DNA of 64,000 bases, taken from Paenirhodobacter populi (GTDB lineage: Bacteria > Pseudomonadota > Alphaproteobacteria > Rhodobacterales > Rhodobacteraceae). This document shows, in pieces, positions 8,339-16,415 of the stretch; the first letter of the stretch is position 1; the number at the start of each line of letters is the position of its first letter. The stretch spans positions 1 through 64,000 of the forward strand of contig NZ_SAUZ01000003.1 in the NCBI RefSeq assembly GCF_004022215.1, read 5' to 3'. Both the position numbers and the translations under genes were made by a program. Below the pieces are notes generated by a model that was given only the letters and a program-made list of their open reading frames with translations, was not told the DNA's origin and made no database searches.

Positions 8339-8456
8339 GTGCAACCAATTCTGCCATTATGACCGCACCACAACACATTGATATCAATATAAAAACCACC
8401 GATTTGGTGGTTCCTCAATCATTTTGACCGATGTCGGCAGAATTGGTTGCGCTTCA
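8339..8456. repeat. Mu-type left-end transposase sites
   Basis: The site CAACCAATTCTGCC occurs on the plus strand at 8342-8355 and inverted at 8435-8449, the latter forming the end of the element with CA at 8455-8456. Together with the two copies at 265-305 these define both ends of the prophage. 8250-8338 holds no gene. Confidence 0.75.
8388..8412 (-). terminator. Intrinsic terminator inside the left end
   Basis: AACCACC (8394-8400) pairs with GGTGGTT (8406-8412). Read leftward, the stem runs straight into TTTTTATA. It would stop host transcription coming from the gene at 8499 from entering the prophage. Confidence 0.7.
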
Positions 8457-8457
8457 G

Positions 8458-8487
8458 AAGGCTGTTCGCCGGTTTCGGAACAGCCTT
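8458..8487 (-). terminator. Host terminator of the HCCA-isomerase gene
   Basis: A perfect 10-bp stem, AAGGCTGTTC and GAACAGCCTT with a 10-base loop, lies 12 bases after the stop of the leftward gene at 8499. The prophage is inserted at the foot of this hairpin, so the pyrimidine-rich tail that would have followed (now near 240-258) has been displaced. Confidence 0.6.
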
Positions 8488-8498
8488 CCGGCGCGGGA

Positions 8499-9101
8499 TC
8501 AGTCGGTGAGCTTTTCGCCCTTCAGGTGACGTTCAAGGAACGGCAGGCTGTCCTGCCCCCAGAACAGCTCGCCGTCGTGGCGGTAGCTGGGGATGCCGAA
8601 CACGCCGGCCTCTTTGGCGATCTCGTAGCTTTCGCGCTTCCGCGCGGCCACGGCGTCGGATTTCGCATGGTCCTCCAGCGTCGCGCCGTCGAGCCCGGCC
8701 GCATCGGCGATGGCCTTGCGGACCTCGGGCAGGCCGACATCTTCACCACGGCCCCAGAATGCCCGGTGGAGTTCCCCCGCGAGCGTGAGCCAGTCCTGCC
8801 CCAGCAGATGCGCCGCGACGATCATGTCGGCCGCGGGTGTAGGGTCGGAAAGGCGGTCCCGCCCCTCGAACGCCAGCGGAAGGCCGCGCAGCTTTGCCCA
8901 ACGTTTCAGATCGGTCAGCCAATAGGCCTTGCGCGCCGGGGGGCGGTTGCGGGAATAGATGCCGCCGTTTTCCTCGATCAGCGGGATGACAAAGGGCTCG
9001 ATCTCGGCCCCCTGCGCCTTGGCCAGCGCCACGAAGGCGTCGAACCCGACATAGGCCCAGGGCGAGCCGATTCCGAAAAAGTAGTCGATCTTCTGTGTCA
9101 T
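8499..9101 (-). CDS. 2-hydroxychromene-2-carboxylate isomerase-like, DsbA fold
   Basis: This 200-residue protein of the kappa-class GST/HCCA isomerase family starts KIDYFFGIGSPWAYVG, with Ser13 in the place of the catalytic Ser that binds glutathione. It ends with the usual GIPSYRHDGELFWGQDSLPFLE substrate-site segment. The family isomerises 2-hydroxychromene-2-carboxylate in naphthalene breakdown, but most chromosomal members have unknown thiol-dependent substrates. It is last in a leftward run with a TetR regulator 3 bases upstream, so its expression is probably tied to that regulator. Confidence 0.85.
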   Translation of the reverse strand: MTQKIDYFFGIGSPWAYVGFDAFVALAKAQGAEIEPFVIPLIEENGGIYSRNRPPARKAYWLTDLKRWAKLRGLPLAFEGRDRLSDPTPAADMIVAAHLLGQDWLTLAGELHRAFWGRGEDVGLPEVRKAIADAAGLDGATLEDHAKSDAVAARKRESYEIAKEAGVFGIPSYRHDGELFWGQDSLPFLERHLKGEKLTD

Positions 9102-9104
9102 GTT

Positions 9105-9701
9105 TCAGTCCGTGATATGGGCCGTTGAAGCGTTTCGCGCCGCCATGTCAAAGAGCGACAGCGCGCAATCCCGCGCGTCGCGCATCGGCTCGGGGTCGCC
9201 ATAGACCGCGCGCCGGGCCAGCGCGCCGTCGTAAAGCAAAGCAAGGTGGCGGCCGATCCGGTCCGGGTCCTCGAACCCCGCCCGCTCCGCCAGCGCCCTG
9301 AGGAAATCGGCCACGCTGCGCTTGTGCAGCCGCGCCAGCGTCACGATCCGTTCGGAATCGCCATGCTCCGCCACCGCGAGCGCGAAGGCGCAGCCGCGGA
9401 ATTCCGGATTGTCGGCCTTTTCGTACAGCCGGGCGAAGATGGTGGCGATCTGCCCGCGCGGATCGGGATCGCCGGCCACCACCTCCTCGAGCCCCTGCAT
9501 CACCTTCGCATGGCGCTCCTGCAGATAGGCGACGACCAGATCCTCTTTCGAGGCAAAATGGCGGTAGAGCGTGGCCTTGGCGATATCCGCCTCGACCACG
9601 ATGCGGTCGATGCCGACGGCGCGGATCCCTTCCCTGAAGAACAGGCTGCCCGCGACGTTCAGGATCTTGTCGGCAACGGCCGATCTGGCGGCAGTGGTCA
9701 T
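9105..9701 (-). CDS. TetR/AcrR family transcription regulator
   Basis: The product is 198 residues. The N-terminal helix-turn-helix (about 25-55: VGIDRIVVEADIAKATLYRHF) is typical of TetR. The C-terminal part contains FRGCAFALAVAEH, a segment shared with YxaF/LmrA-like members. Its start overlaps the stop of the ketopantoate-reductase-like gene (ATGA), and its stop is 3 bases before the isomerase gene. This suggests it regulates its own operon in response to a small electrophile or aromatic compound; the ligand is unknown. Confidence 0.88.
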   Translation of the reverse strand: MTTAARSAVADKILNVAGSLFFREGIRAVGIDRIVVEADIAKATLYRHFASKEDLVVAYLQERHAKVMQGLEEVVAGDPDPRGQIATIFARLYEKADNPEFRGCAFALAVAEHGDSERIVTLARLHKRSVADFLRALAERAGFEDPDRIGRHLALLYDGALARRAVYGDPEPMRDARDCALSLFDMAARNASTAHITD

Positions 9702-10726
9702 TCCGTGGCTCGTGTTGCGGCGCCCGCGCCGGTCGCTTCGCCGTTTGCTTCGTCAGCGCGAGCTTGCGCGATCAACGTGGAAAGTTCAATCTCGCCCGGC
9801 GCCCCGCCGCGGGCGGCAAGTTCGGCCGCCAGACGCTGCGCCGCATGGTTCCACGGCGTCGCCACCCCGTGCAGACGGCCCAGCAGGACGATCTCGCCGT
9901 TGAGGAAATCCACCTCGCTGCGCGCACCGCGCACGAAGCTCTGCCAGGTCGACTGGCCGGTCGGTTCCTCTTCGTCGCGCAGCACCTTCCACTCGGCGAT
10001 ACTGACCCGGCGCTCCTCGTTCCGGGCGGGATCGTAGCCCGCCGCGCGCAGGGCCTGTTCCGCCTCGGCCACCATCGCGCGGCCCGCCTGTTCCAGCTCC
10101 TCCGGCGCGGAGGCGAAGAGTTCCAGCACGTTCTTGACGTTGCGCAGCAGCTTCGCCGCCTTCCAGCGCTGGATATCCTCGCGTTCCTCGGCCAGCGAAT
10201 TGGCCCGCGTCAGATCGGCCACGATTTGCGCCGAAACCGCATCCCGCCCGGAAGGGAAGCGCCCCACCGTGACCAGCGCGAGCTGCGGCCCCGACAGCAC
10301 CTTGACCCGCCCCGTCTCGGTATAGATCGCGGGCACGAGGATCGACGCGCCATAGACATTGGCGAACCGCCGCGCGGCGATCCGTTCCGTCGCGAGCCCG
10401 TTTTGCAAGGTGACGATCGGCAGATCCGCGCCCAGACCGCCGCCCTCCAGCGGCAGGACCGCAAGAGCGGCGCTGGTTTCCTCGGCGTCCTGGGTCTTGA
10501 CCGTCAGCACCAGCACGTCGCCATGCCGCAGCCGCAGCCCGGCCTGATCGGTCAGCTTCAAGGGCACGATACGGGTGCCGGAGGGTCGGCGGAAGCTCAG
10601 CCCGTGCTGCTGAAGATGGCTCAGCTGCGCACCGCGCCCGACCAGCAGATAGTCGATCCCGGCCAGTTCGAATTCAGCCGCCAGACTGGCACCGACGGCC
10701 CCCGCTCCGATGATGATGTAACGCAA
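9698..10726 (-). CDS. Ketopantoate reductase-family (ApbA/PanE-like) dehydrogenase
   Basis: This 342-residue NADP-binding protein starts with the Rossmann fingerprint IIGAGAVGASLAAE (residues 4-17). It has VLTVKTQD and LQNGLATE segments and a C-terminal helical domain with KAAKLLRNVKN, where the catalytic Lys of the family lies. PanE reduces 2-dehydropantoate to pantoate for coenzyme A. This copy is longer than the usual 290-310 residues and sits with a TetR regulator and an isomerase rather than with pan genes, so another 2-oxo acid or lactone substrate is possible. Confidence 0.8.
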   Translation of the reverse strand: MRYIIIGAGAVGASLAAEFELAGIDYLLVGRGAQLSHLQQHGLSFRRPSGTRIVPLKLTDQAGLRLRHGDVLVLTVKTQDAEETSAALAVLPLEGGGLGADLPIVTLQNGLATERIAARRFANVYGASILVPAIYTETGRVKVLSGPQLALVTVGRFPSGRDAVSAQIVADLTRANSLAEEREDIQRWKAAKLLRNVKNVLELFASAPEELEQAGRAMVAEAEQALRAAGYDPARNEERRVSIAEWKVLRDEEEPTGQSTWQSFVRGARSEVDFLNGEIVLLGRLHGVATPWNHAAQRLAAELAARGGAPGEIELSTLIAQARADEANGEATGAGAATRATE

Positions 10727-10841
10727 TCAGATTCTCCCATACCCCCGGAGGGGCGGCCTGCGATGTGAGGATTTGGCGCCGGTCCCGGCCCGCCGCGGAA
10801 CCCTCGCGCGCCGGGGCCGGCGCGTCAAGGATCTGCCGGGT

Positions 10842-12029
10842 TCAGACGGCCTGACGCAGCAGGTTTTCCGGCGCGGCATCGGCATCCCGTGCCGCCCGGA
10901 ACCGTGCGAAGGCCGCCCGGCCCAGCAGCGCGATGGCCGTATCCTCCTGCGGCGCATGGACCAGAACCGACTGGATATCTCGGAAATGCCGTTCCAGCCC
11001 CAGCTCCGCCCCCAGCCCCGGATTGCCGAGCGCGCGCACCGCGATGCCCACCGCCTCCTGCAACTGCCGCCCGACGATCAGCCGCGCGCGGATCAGATGT
11101 TCCGCATCCCCGGCGTGATGGGTCAGCGCGTCGAACAGGATCGCGCGGGCCGAGGACACCAGCAGGTCGATTTCCCCGGCAAGGGTGATGAAGCGGTCCG
11201 TTTCCGCGATCGGGCGGCCCAGATTGGCGGGCACCCGTTCATGGGCGAAGCGGGCAAAGGCATCGCGCGCCGCCTCGGCCACGCCCAGATAGATCGAGGT
11301 CAGCACCAGCGTCGTCGCCGCATGGCCACGGTTGTCCTGCGCGGCCTGCCCGACCCCGGAGATATTGATGACCAGACCGGCGGAAACGGCCACATCCTCG
11401 AACACCACGTCATGCGAGGACGTGGCCCGCATGCCAAGGCTGTCCCAGTTCCTGACGATGGTGATGCCGGGCGTGTCCGCCGCGACGATGAAGGTGCCGA
11501 CGCGGCCCGGCTCTTCGTCCGTGCTGGCCCAGACAAGGTAATGCGTCAGCCCCTCGGACCCGGTGACGAAGCGTTTGCGCCCGCTGATCGACCAGCCGGT
11601 GGCCGTGCGCCGCGCGATGGTTTGCGGCAACCCACCCCGCGCCGGGGAACCCAGATCGGGCTCCACCCGCGCCGCGTTGAACAGGATCGGGCGCGTGCGT
11701 CCCTCGGCGACCAGATCGCGGTAATAATCCTCGGGCCATGTGGCGTTCGTGGCCTGCCCCAGATGGTTGAGCAGCGTCATCGCCGAGATCAGCGCGACCG
11801 AGGGATCAGCCCGGCCAAGCTCCGTGACGATCCGCAGCACCGTCAGCAGATCGCCCCCGCCGCCGCCATAGCGCCGCGCCACGGTCGCATGCAGAAGGCC
11901 GCTGTCATGGACGGCGCGGATCCCCTCCCACGGGAAGCTGCCGTTGCGGTCCGCCTCCGGCGCCGCCGCCGCGATCCGGCGCAGCGTTTCCGCCGGCACG
12001 ATACCCTGTGTATTCTCGTCGCTGGTCAC
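10842..12029 (-). CDS. SfnB-like acyl-CoA dehydrogenase-fold flavoprotein
   Basis: This 395-residue protein has the acyl-CoA dehydrogenase fold, of the branch that includes SfnB and the dibenzothiophene monooxygenase DszC. Marks are RRYGGGGGDLLTVLRIVTEL near the N-terminus, the FMN/FAD-binding FVTGSEGLTHYLVWAS, and the RATSSHDVVFEDVAV segment. Such enzymes use reduced flavin and oxygen on organosulfur compounds during sulfur limitation. GTG 12029 is taken as the start, because the frame upstream opens only with TTG. The next gene upstream is an SsuD-like monooxygenase, which supports a sulfur role. A flavin reductase gene is not seen nearby. Confidence 0.78.
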   Translation of the reverse strand: MTSDENTQGIVPAETLRRIAAAAPEADRNGSFPWEGIRAVHDSGLLHATVARRYGGGGGDLLTVLRIVTELGRADPSVALISAMTLLNHLGQATNATWPEDYYRDLVAEGRTRPILFNAARVEPDLGSPARGGLPQTIARRTATGWSISGRKRFVTGSEGLTHYLVWASTDEEPGRVGTFIVAADTPGITIVRNWDSLGMRATSSHDVVFEDVAVSAGLVINISGVGQAAQDNRGHAATTLVLTSIYLGVAEAARDAFARFAHERVPANLGRPIAETDRFITLAGEIDLLVSSARAILFDALTHHAGDAEHLIRARLIVGRQLQEAVGIAVRALGNPGLGAELGLERHFRDIQSVLVHAPQEDTAIALLGRAAFARFRAARDADAAPENLLRQAV

Positions 12030-12097
12030 GGACCCGCCCCTCTTACTTGGCAATTTTCGGGACGGAGGCAATCCCCGTCCCGGTGTTCCTGCGGCTG

Positions 12098-13198
12098 TCA
12101 GGCGACGGCCTTCTTCGCCGCTTCGCGCTCGGCCAGACCGGCCCGGACCAGCGGCAGGACATAGCGGCCGTAATCCACCGCATCGTTGTAATTGTCATAA
12201 CCCCGGATCGAGATCAGCGAGGCCCCCAGATCGACGTAATCGAGCAGCGAGGCCGCGATCGTTTCGGGCGAGCCCACCAGCGCCGTCGACGCGCCCGAGG
12301 CATTCGTCGCCGTCACCGTCGGATACCACAGCGCGCGGTCCTGCACGTCGCCGCGCTTGGCGATATCCAGCAGGCGCTGCGAACCCACATTGAGCGGCGG
12401 GGCCGCGTTCACCGGCGCGCGGGCCAGCCCCTTGGAACGGTTCTCGGTCAGCAGGTCCAGCGTCTTGTGCGCCTTCTTCCATGCCAGTTCGTCCGTCTCG
12501 GCGACGATCGGGCGGAAGGTGACCCAGATCCGCGGACGATCCTTGCGCCCCGCCTGTTCGGCCGCGGCATTGATCTTGGCGATCTGTTCGCGGGTTTCCT
12601 TCAGCGGCTCGCCCCAGAGGCCGAAGATGTCGGCAAGCTCGCCGCCCACCCGGTAGGCCGCGTCCGAAGACCCGCCGATCGACACTGGAATGGTGCCGTT
12701 CGTCGGCCGCACCTTGTTGCTGAAGTCCTTGAACTGATAGTATTTCCCGTCATGGTCGAAGGGCTCCGACGACTCCCACGCCCGGCGCAGGATGCGGATA
12801 TATTCCGCCGTGCGCTCATAGCGTTCCTCCTTGTCGAGGAAATCGCCCTCACGCGCCTGTTCCGCCGGATCGCCGCCCGCGATGAAGTGGACGACGACGC
12901 GCCCGCCGCTGAGTTGATCCAGCGTCGCCAGCGATTTCGCCGCGACCGTCGGATAGACGGTGTTCGGCCGCAGCGCGACGATGATCTTGATGTTCTTCGT
13001 ATTGGCAAGAACCGTCGCCCCGATGGTGAACGGATCGAAGGACGACGAATGATACGGGATCAGCGTATAGTCGAAGCCGTAATCGTCCAGCGTGCGCGCG
13101 TAACGCACAAGGAAGGCCGGGTCGATCTTCGGCTCGGTCAGGGGCGCCAGATCCGTCGACGGGGTCGGGAAGGTCACGCTGATGAATTCGGTCGTCAT
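12098..13198 (-). CDS. LLM-class flavin monooxygenase, SsuD-like
   Basis: This 366-residue protein of the bacterial luciferase family is closest in pattern to alkanesulfonate monooxygenase SsuD. Features are the NTVYPTVAAKSLATLDQLSGGR stretch, the GGDPAEQAREGDFLDKEERY region and the ISIGG-type loop VSIGGSSDAAYRVGGE. SsuD uses FMNH2 and O2 to release sulfite from alkanesulfonates. ATG 13198 has a GAGAGAG ribosome site. It is 68 bases upstream of the SfnB-like gene and probably co-transcribed. The true substrate is not determined by sequence. Confidence 0.8.
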   Translation of the reverse strand: MTTEFISVTFPTPSTDLAPLTEPKIDPAFLVRYARTLDDYGFDYTLIPYHSSSFDPFTIGATVLANTKNIKIIVALRPNTVYPTVAAKSLATLDQLSGGRVVVHFIAGGDPAEQAREGDFLDKEERYERTAEYIRILRRAWESSEPFDHDGKYYQFKDFSNKVRPTNGTIPVSIGGSSDAAYRVGGELADIFGLWGEPLKETREQIAKINAAAEQAGRKDRPRIWVTFRPIVAETDELAWKKAHKTLDLLTENRSKGLARAPVNAAPPLNVGSQRLLDIAKRGDVQDRALWYPTVTATNASGASTALVGSPETIAASLLDYVDLGASLISIRGYDNYNDAVDYGRYVLPLVRAGLAEREAAKKAVA

Positions 13199-13527
13199 GG
13201 GGCACTCTCTCGATGCGATGATTTCCAGCACCATAGCGGAAGGGCGCGCAGACAAGAACGACCTGTCTCCCTCTTTTCGGGGCCGAAAAGAGAAGAGCCG
13301 CATCGCTTCTGCGGGCAAAGCGCGAAAAGTCTGTTTTCCGAGGGGCGGGCGGACGATTCCCGGGGCGTCGCGGGCTCCCGGCAAGGATGCGCGGGCGGAC
13401 AAGGAGGAAGGGGCCAGCCCCCTCGCGCGTTCCCCATTCGGCGGGACGTCCTTCCACTGGAAGGCCGCCAGATGCGGGAACGGGCGAGCCGCCCCCGCCC
13501 CATCCCGGTCCGGGTCTTGAGACGCGC
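13199..13527. repeat. Intergenic region with repeat copy B
   Basis: The 329-base gap between the LLM and YghU-like genes contains repeat copy B at 13407-13470. It shows the dyad block GGGGCCAGCCCCCTC followed by CCCATTCGGCGGGACGTCC and CTTCCACTGGAAGGCCGCC. The CCCCGGGATAT block found in other copies is missing here. No gene is visible. Confidence 0.65.
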
Positions 13528-14388
13528 TTACTTGCCCGATGTCGTCCCGAAGTCGCTCGCGTCGTGCCGCTCGCGCAACTGTTCGGACGGTTCGCCCCAG
13601 GTGCGGTTGACGATCCGCCCGCGTTTGACCGCCGGGCGGGCAAAGATCTGGTCGGCCCAGCGCAGGACGTTCGTGTAATCCTGCACCGACAGGAACTCGG
13701 CGGCGCCATAGCTCCAGCCCTTCACCAGACCGCCATACCAGGGCCAGATCGCCATGTCGGCGATCGTGTAATCCGACCCGGCGACATATTCCGTCTCGGC
13801 CAGCCGCCGGTCGAGCACATCAAGTTGCCGCTTCGTCTCCATCGCGTAGCGGTTGATCGCATATTCGATCTTTTCCGGGGCGGAGGCGTAGAAATGCCCG
13901 AACCCGCCGCCGACGAAAGGCGCCGACCCCATCTGCCAGAACAGCCAGGACAGGGTCTCGGCCCGCGCGGGCTGCGCGGTGGGCAGGAAGGCGCCGAATT
14001 TCTCGGCCAGATGCAAGAGGATCGCACCGGATTCAAAGATCCGGAACGGCTCCGGCCCGCTGCGGTCGACCAGCGCCGGGATCTTGGAATTCGGATTGAC
14101 CGCGACGAAGCCCGAACCGAACTGATCGCCTTTGCCGATGTCGATCAGCCAGGCGTCGTACTCCGCGCCCGTATGACCGGCGGCCAGAAGCTCCTCGAAC
14201 AGGATCGTGACCTTCTGCCCGTTCGGCGTGCCGAGGGAATAGAGCTGGAACGGATGCCTGCCCACCGGCAGATCCTGTTCATGCGTCGGACCCGCGATCG
14301 GGCGGTTGAGCGTGGCCCATTTGCCGCCACCGGCATTCTGGTCCCAGGTCCAGACCTTCGGCGGAACGTAGGGGGTGCTGTCGGCCAT
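13528..14388 (-). CDS. yghU: YghU-type glutathione S-transferase
   Basis: This 286-residue protein matches the nu-class GST family (YghU, disulfide-bond oxidoreductase). The family-specific N-terminal extension (YVPPKVWTWD, then GGGKWATLNRP) precedes a thioredoxin-like domain, where FQLYSLGTPNGQKVTILFEE holds the glutathione-activating Thr/Asn. The helical domain carries the DYTIADMAIWPW motif. E. coli YghU binds two glutathiones and reduces 2-hydroxyethyl disulfide and organic hydroperoxides. It is separated from the next gene by over 300 bases and is probably transcribed alone. Confidence 0.9.
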   Translation of the reverse strand: MADSTPYVPPKVWTWDQNAGGGKWATLNRPIAGPTHEQDLPVGRHPFQLYSLGTPNGQKVTILFEELLAAGHTGAEYDAWLIDIGKGDQFGSGFVAVNPNSKIPALVDRSGPEPFRIFESGAILLHLAEKFGAFLPTAQPARAETLSWLFWQMGSAPFVGGGFGHFYASAPEKIEYAINRYAMETKRQLDVLDRRLAETEYVAGSDYTIADMAIWPWYGGLVKGWSYGAAEFLSVQDYTNVLRWADQIFARPAVKRGRIVNRTWGEPSEQLRERHDASDFGTTSGK

Positions 14389-14598
14389 TTCCGTGATCTC
14401 CTTGTCGGGCGGCGGGGCCGCCTGTTCTCATCCCAGAATAGCGGCGACGGACGGCGCGGCAAGGGCCCGCTGGAAACCGGGCAGGGTCCAGCCAAGGGAT
14501 CGCGGGCGACGATCCGCCAAGGCCAGCACCGGACAACGGTGCGGCCATAACGTGGAAACCGTGCGTGAGTGCTGGAAGGACTGCCCCCTCAGCCACCC

Positions 14599-14943
14599 CT
14601 AGTCGATCGGCCGGATCAGCTTGCGTTCCAGAATCCGCAGCACCGCCGCAAGATCATGGCCGCGCTTCAGCACCTGCCCGTCCATGCCGATCACCGCATA
14701 GGACCCCTGCCGGTTGCGCAGCGCCGGGCGCTTTTCGATCCGATACAGCGGATGCTCCGCCGCACGGCGAAAGACGCAGAACACCGCCACGTCGCGCAGA
14801 AAGCTCATCCCGTAGTCGCGCCATTCCCCGGCGGCCACCATCCTGCCGTAAAGCGTCAGGATCACGCCAAGCTCGTGTCGGTCGAAAGCAACCTGCTCGG
14901 CCACGGCGGACCCCGGAAAAGGAGAGGGCGACTGGATCGTCAT
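14599..14943 (-). CDS. DUF2794 family protein
   Basis: This 114-residue protein has the DUF2794 pattern: VAFDRHELGVILTLYGRMVA, then EWRDYGMSFLRDVAVFCVFRRA, the LYRIEKRPALRNRQGSYAV segment and LKRGHDLAAVLRILE. The family is almost confined to Alphaproteobacteria and its function is unknown. ATG 14943 is the better start; the ten codons upstream do not match the family. It stands alone, 210 bases from the GST gene. Confidence 0.85.
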   Translation of the reverse strand: MTIQSPSPFPGSAVAEQVAFDRHELGVILTLYGRMVAAGEWRDYGMSFLRDVAVFCVFRRAAEHPLYRIEKRPALRNRQGSYAVIGMDGQVLKRGHDLAAVLRILERKLIRPID

Positions 14944-15347
14944 GACGGAATGGTGACATTCCGCCCGCCACAAATCAAGCGCCCAGAGCGGGACCCCCTG
15001 TCAGGGCGCCCCTCTGCGGCGATGTCTTGCCAAAGCGCGGCTCCCGGGCTTTTACCGCGGTCACTCGCCGCGTCCCCGCTCCACTGCGCAACCGAAGCAG
15101 AAAACCGCCGCGCCGCTCACGCGCTGAGACAGCCGGACCCGTCCCCCCGAGACCGCAGGACGGCTCCCACACCGCAAACCGCCAATCCTGCGGGCGCTTC
15201 GCCCTCAGGACGCCCCTTGTCTTTCATTTTTCCATGAATATCCCGGGGGATGAGACGGATAAGACGGCCTTCCTGTCAAAGGACGTCCCATCGAATGCCT
15301 TTGGCCCGAGGGGGCAGGTGCCCCCCCTGCGCCCTCCCCGGCCGCGC
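14944..15347 (-). repeat. Intergenic region with repeat copy C (long form)
   Basis: This 404-base gap contains repeat copy C at 15221-15336 in the minus orientation. It is the most complete copy, with the dyad block, the GGGACGTCCTTTGACAGGAA block and the CCCCCGGGATATTCATGG block in order. 14944-15220 shows no supported gene; the short frames there have no ribosome site or family match. Confidence 0.65.
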
Positions 15348-16415
15348 TCAGGCTCCCTGACCGGCCGAACGCGCGATCATGCCGAACAGATCGCGCGGAT
15401 CGTCGGGATCGGCCAGCAGGTCCAGCGGCTCGACCATATCCGTCCCTTTCACCGCATCCAGCACGAACCGCAGGGCCGAGAAATCGGCGATCGCGAAGCC
15501 CACGGAATCGAACAGGGTGATCTGCCGGTCGGCGGTGCGGCCCGGCACCTCGCCGCGCATGACCTTCCACAGCTCGATCACCGGATGATCCTCGGGCAGT
15601 TGCTGGATCTCGCCCTCGATCCGGGTCTGCGGCGGATATTCGACGAAAATGTCGGACCGCCGCAGGATGTCGGCGTGCAGCTCCGTCTTGCCGGGGCAGT
15701 CGCCGCCGATGGCGTTGATATGCACCCCGGCGCCCACCATGTTGTCGGTCAGAACGGTGGCGTTCTGCTTGTCGGCGGTGCAGGTGGTGATGATCTGCGC
15801 CCCCTCGACCGAGGACTGGGCGGTGGCGCAGATGGTGATCTCGAACCCCAGCCCCTTCAGATTGCGCGCGGCCTTTTCCGTCGCCGCCGGGTCGATGTCA
15901 TAGAGCCGCAGCCGCGTGATCCCGCACAAAGCCCGGAAGGCCAGCGCCTGAAACTCGCATTGCGCGCCGCAGCCGATCAGCGCCATCACCTCGGCCCCCT
16001 TCGGCGCGAGGTAGCGCCCCACCAGCCCCGAGGTCGCCGCCGTCCGCAGCGCCGTCAGCACCGTCATTTCCGACAGCAGCAGCGGATAGCCAGTCGCCAT
16101 CGACGCCAGCACCCCGAAGGCCGTCACCGTCTGATAGCCGTGGCGCATGTTGCGCGGATGGCCGTTCACGTATTTGAAGCCGTAATGTTCGGCATCCGCC
16201 GTCGGCATCAGCTCGATCACCCCGTCGCGCGAATGGGCGGCGATGCGCGGCGTCTTGTCGAATTCCGGCCAGCGGCGGTAATCTTCCTCGATATAGCGGG
16301 CCAGATCGCGCAGCACGGATTCCGTTCCGCGCGCATTCAGCAGCCGCAACATGTTCGCGACCGAGACGAAGGGCACAAGGGCGCGGTCGGACGGGGCTAG
16401 GGACATGTCGGTCAT
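15348..16415 (-). CDS. ocd: Ornithine cyclodeaminase
   Basis: This 355-residue enzyme of the OCD/mu-crystallin family converts L-ornithine to L-proline and ammonia with bound NAD. Visible marks are the substrate region FKYVNGHPRNMRHGYQTVTA, the nucleotide-binding LIGCGAQCEFQALAF, and HINAIGGDCPGKTELHADIL, which includes the catalytic Asp. Its length is typical. The start shares one base with the arginase stop (TGATG), so arginine to ornithine to proline is encoded as one unit. An Lrp regulator with palindromic sites is divergent from it. Confidence 0.92.
   Translation of the reverse strand: MTDMSLAPSDRALVPFVSVANMLRLLNARGTESVLRDLARYIEEDYRRWPEFDKTPRIAAHSRDGVIELMPTADAEHYGFKYVNGHPRNMRHGYQTVTAFGVLASMATGYPLLLSEMTVLTALRTAATSGLVGRYLAPKGAEVMALIGCGAQCEFQALAFRALCGITRLRLYDIDPAATEKAARNLKGLGFEITICATAQSSVEGAQIITTCTADKQNATVLTDNMVGAGVHINAIGGDCPGKTELHADILRRSDIFVEYPPQTRIEGEIQQLPEDHPVIELWKVMRGEVPGRTADRQITLFDSVGFAIADFSALRFVLDAVKGTDMVEPLDLLADPDDPRDLFGMIARSAGQGA

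Larger units (their letters stand above)
264..8456 (-). mobile_element. Decayed Mu-like transposable prophage
   Basis: The left side of the element in this window starts TGTTGTGTAAACAATT and the right side ends in the reverse complement of TGAAGCGCAACCAATT. Both give the TG...CA ends typical of Mu-type transposition, with further copies of the site just inside each end. GAAG directly abuts both ends (260-263 and 8457-8460), and the match extends to CAGAAG if the terminal CA is counted. This is close to the 5-bp duplication expected for Mu. The element holds a repressor on the plus strand and, on the minus strand, A, B, two unknown genes, gemA, T, I, a Mor-like gene and a 39-codon gene. At 8.2 kb it is about a fifth of the size of Mu. 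It lacks lysis, terminase, portal, tail and tail-fibre genes, so it cannot make particles alone. Confidence 0.88.

Noticed and set aside
14975-15172. 65-codon minus-strand frame in the gap before ornithine cyclodeaminase
   Set aside because: It has no ribosome site, biased composition and no family match.
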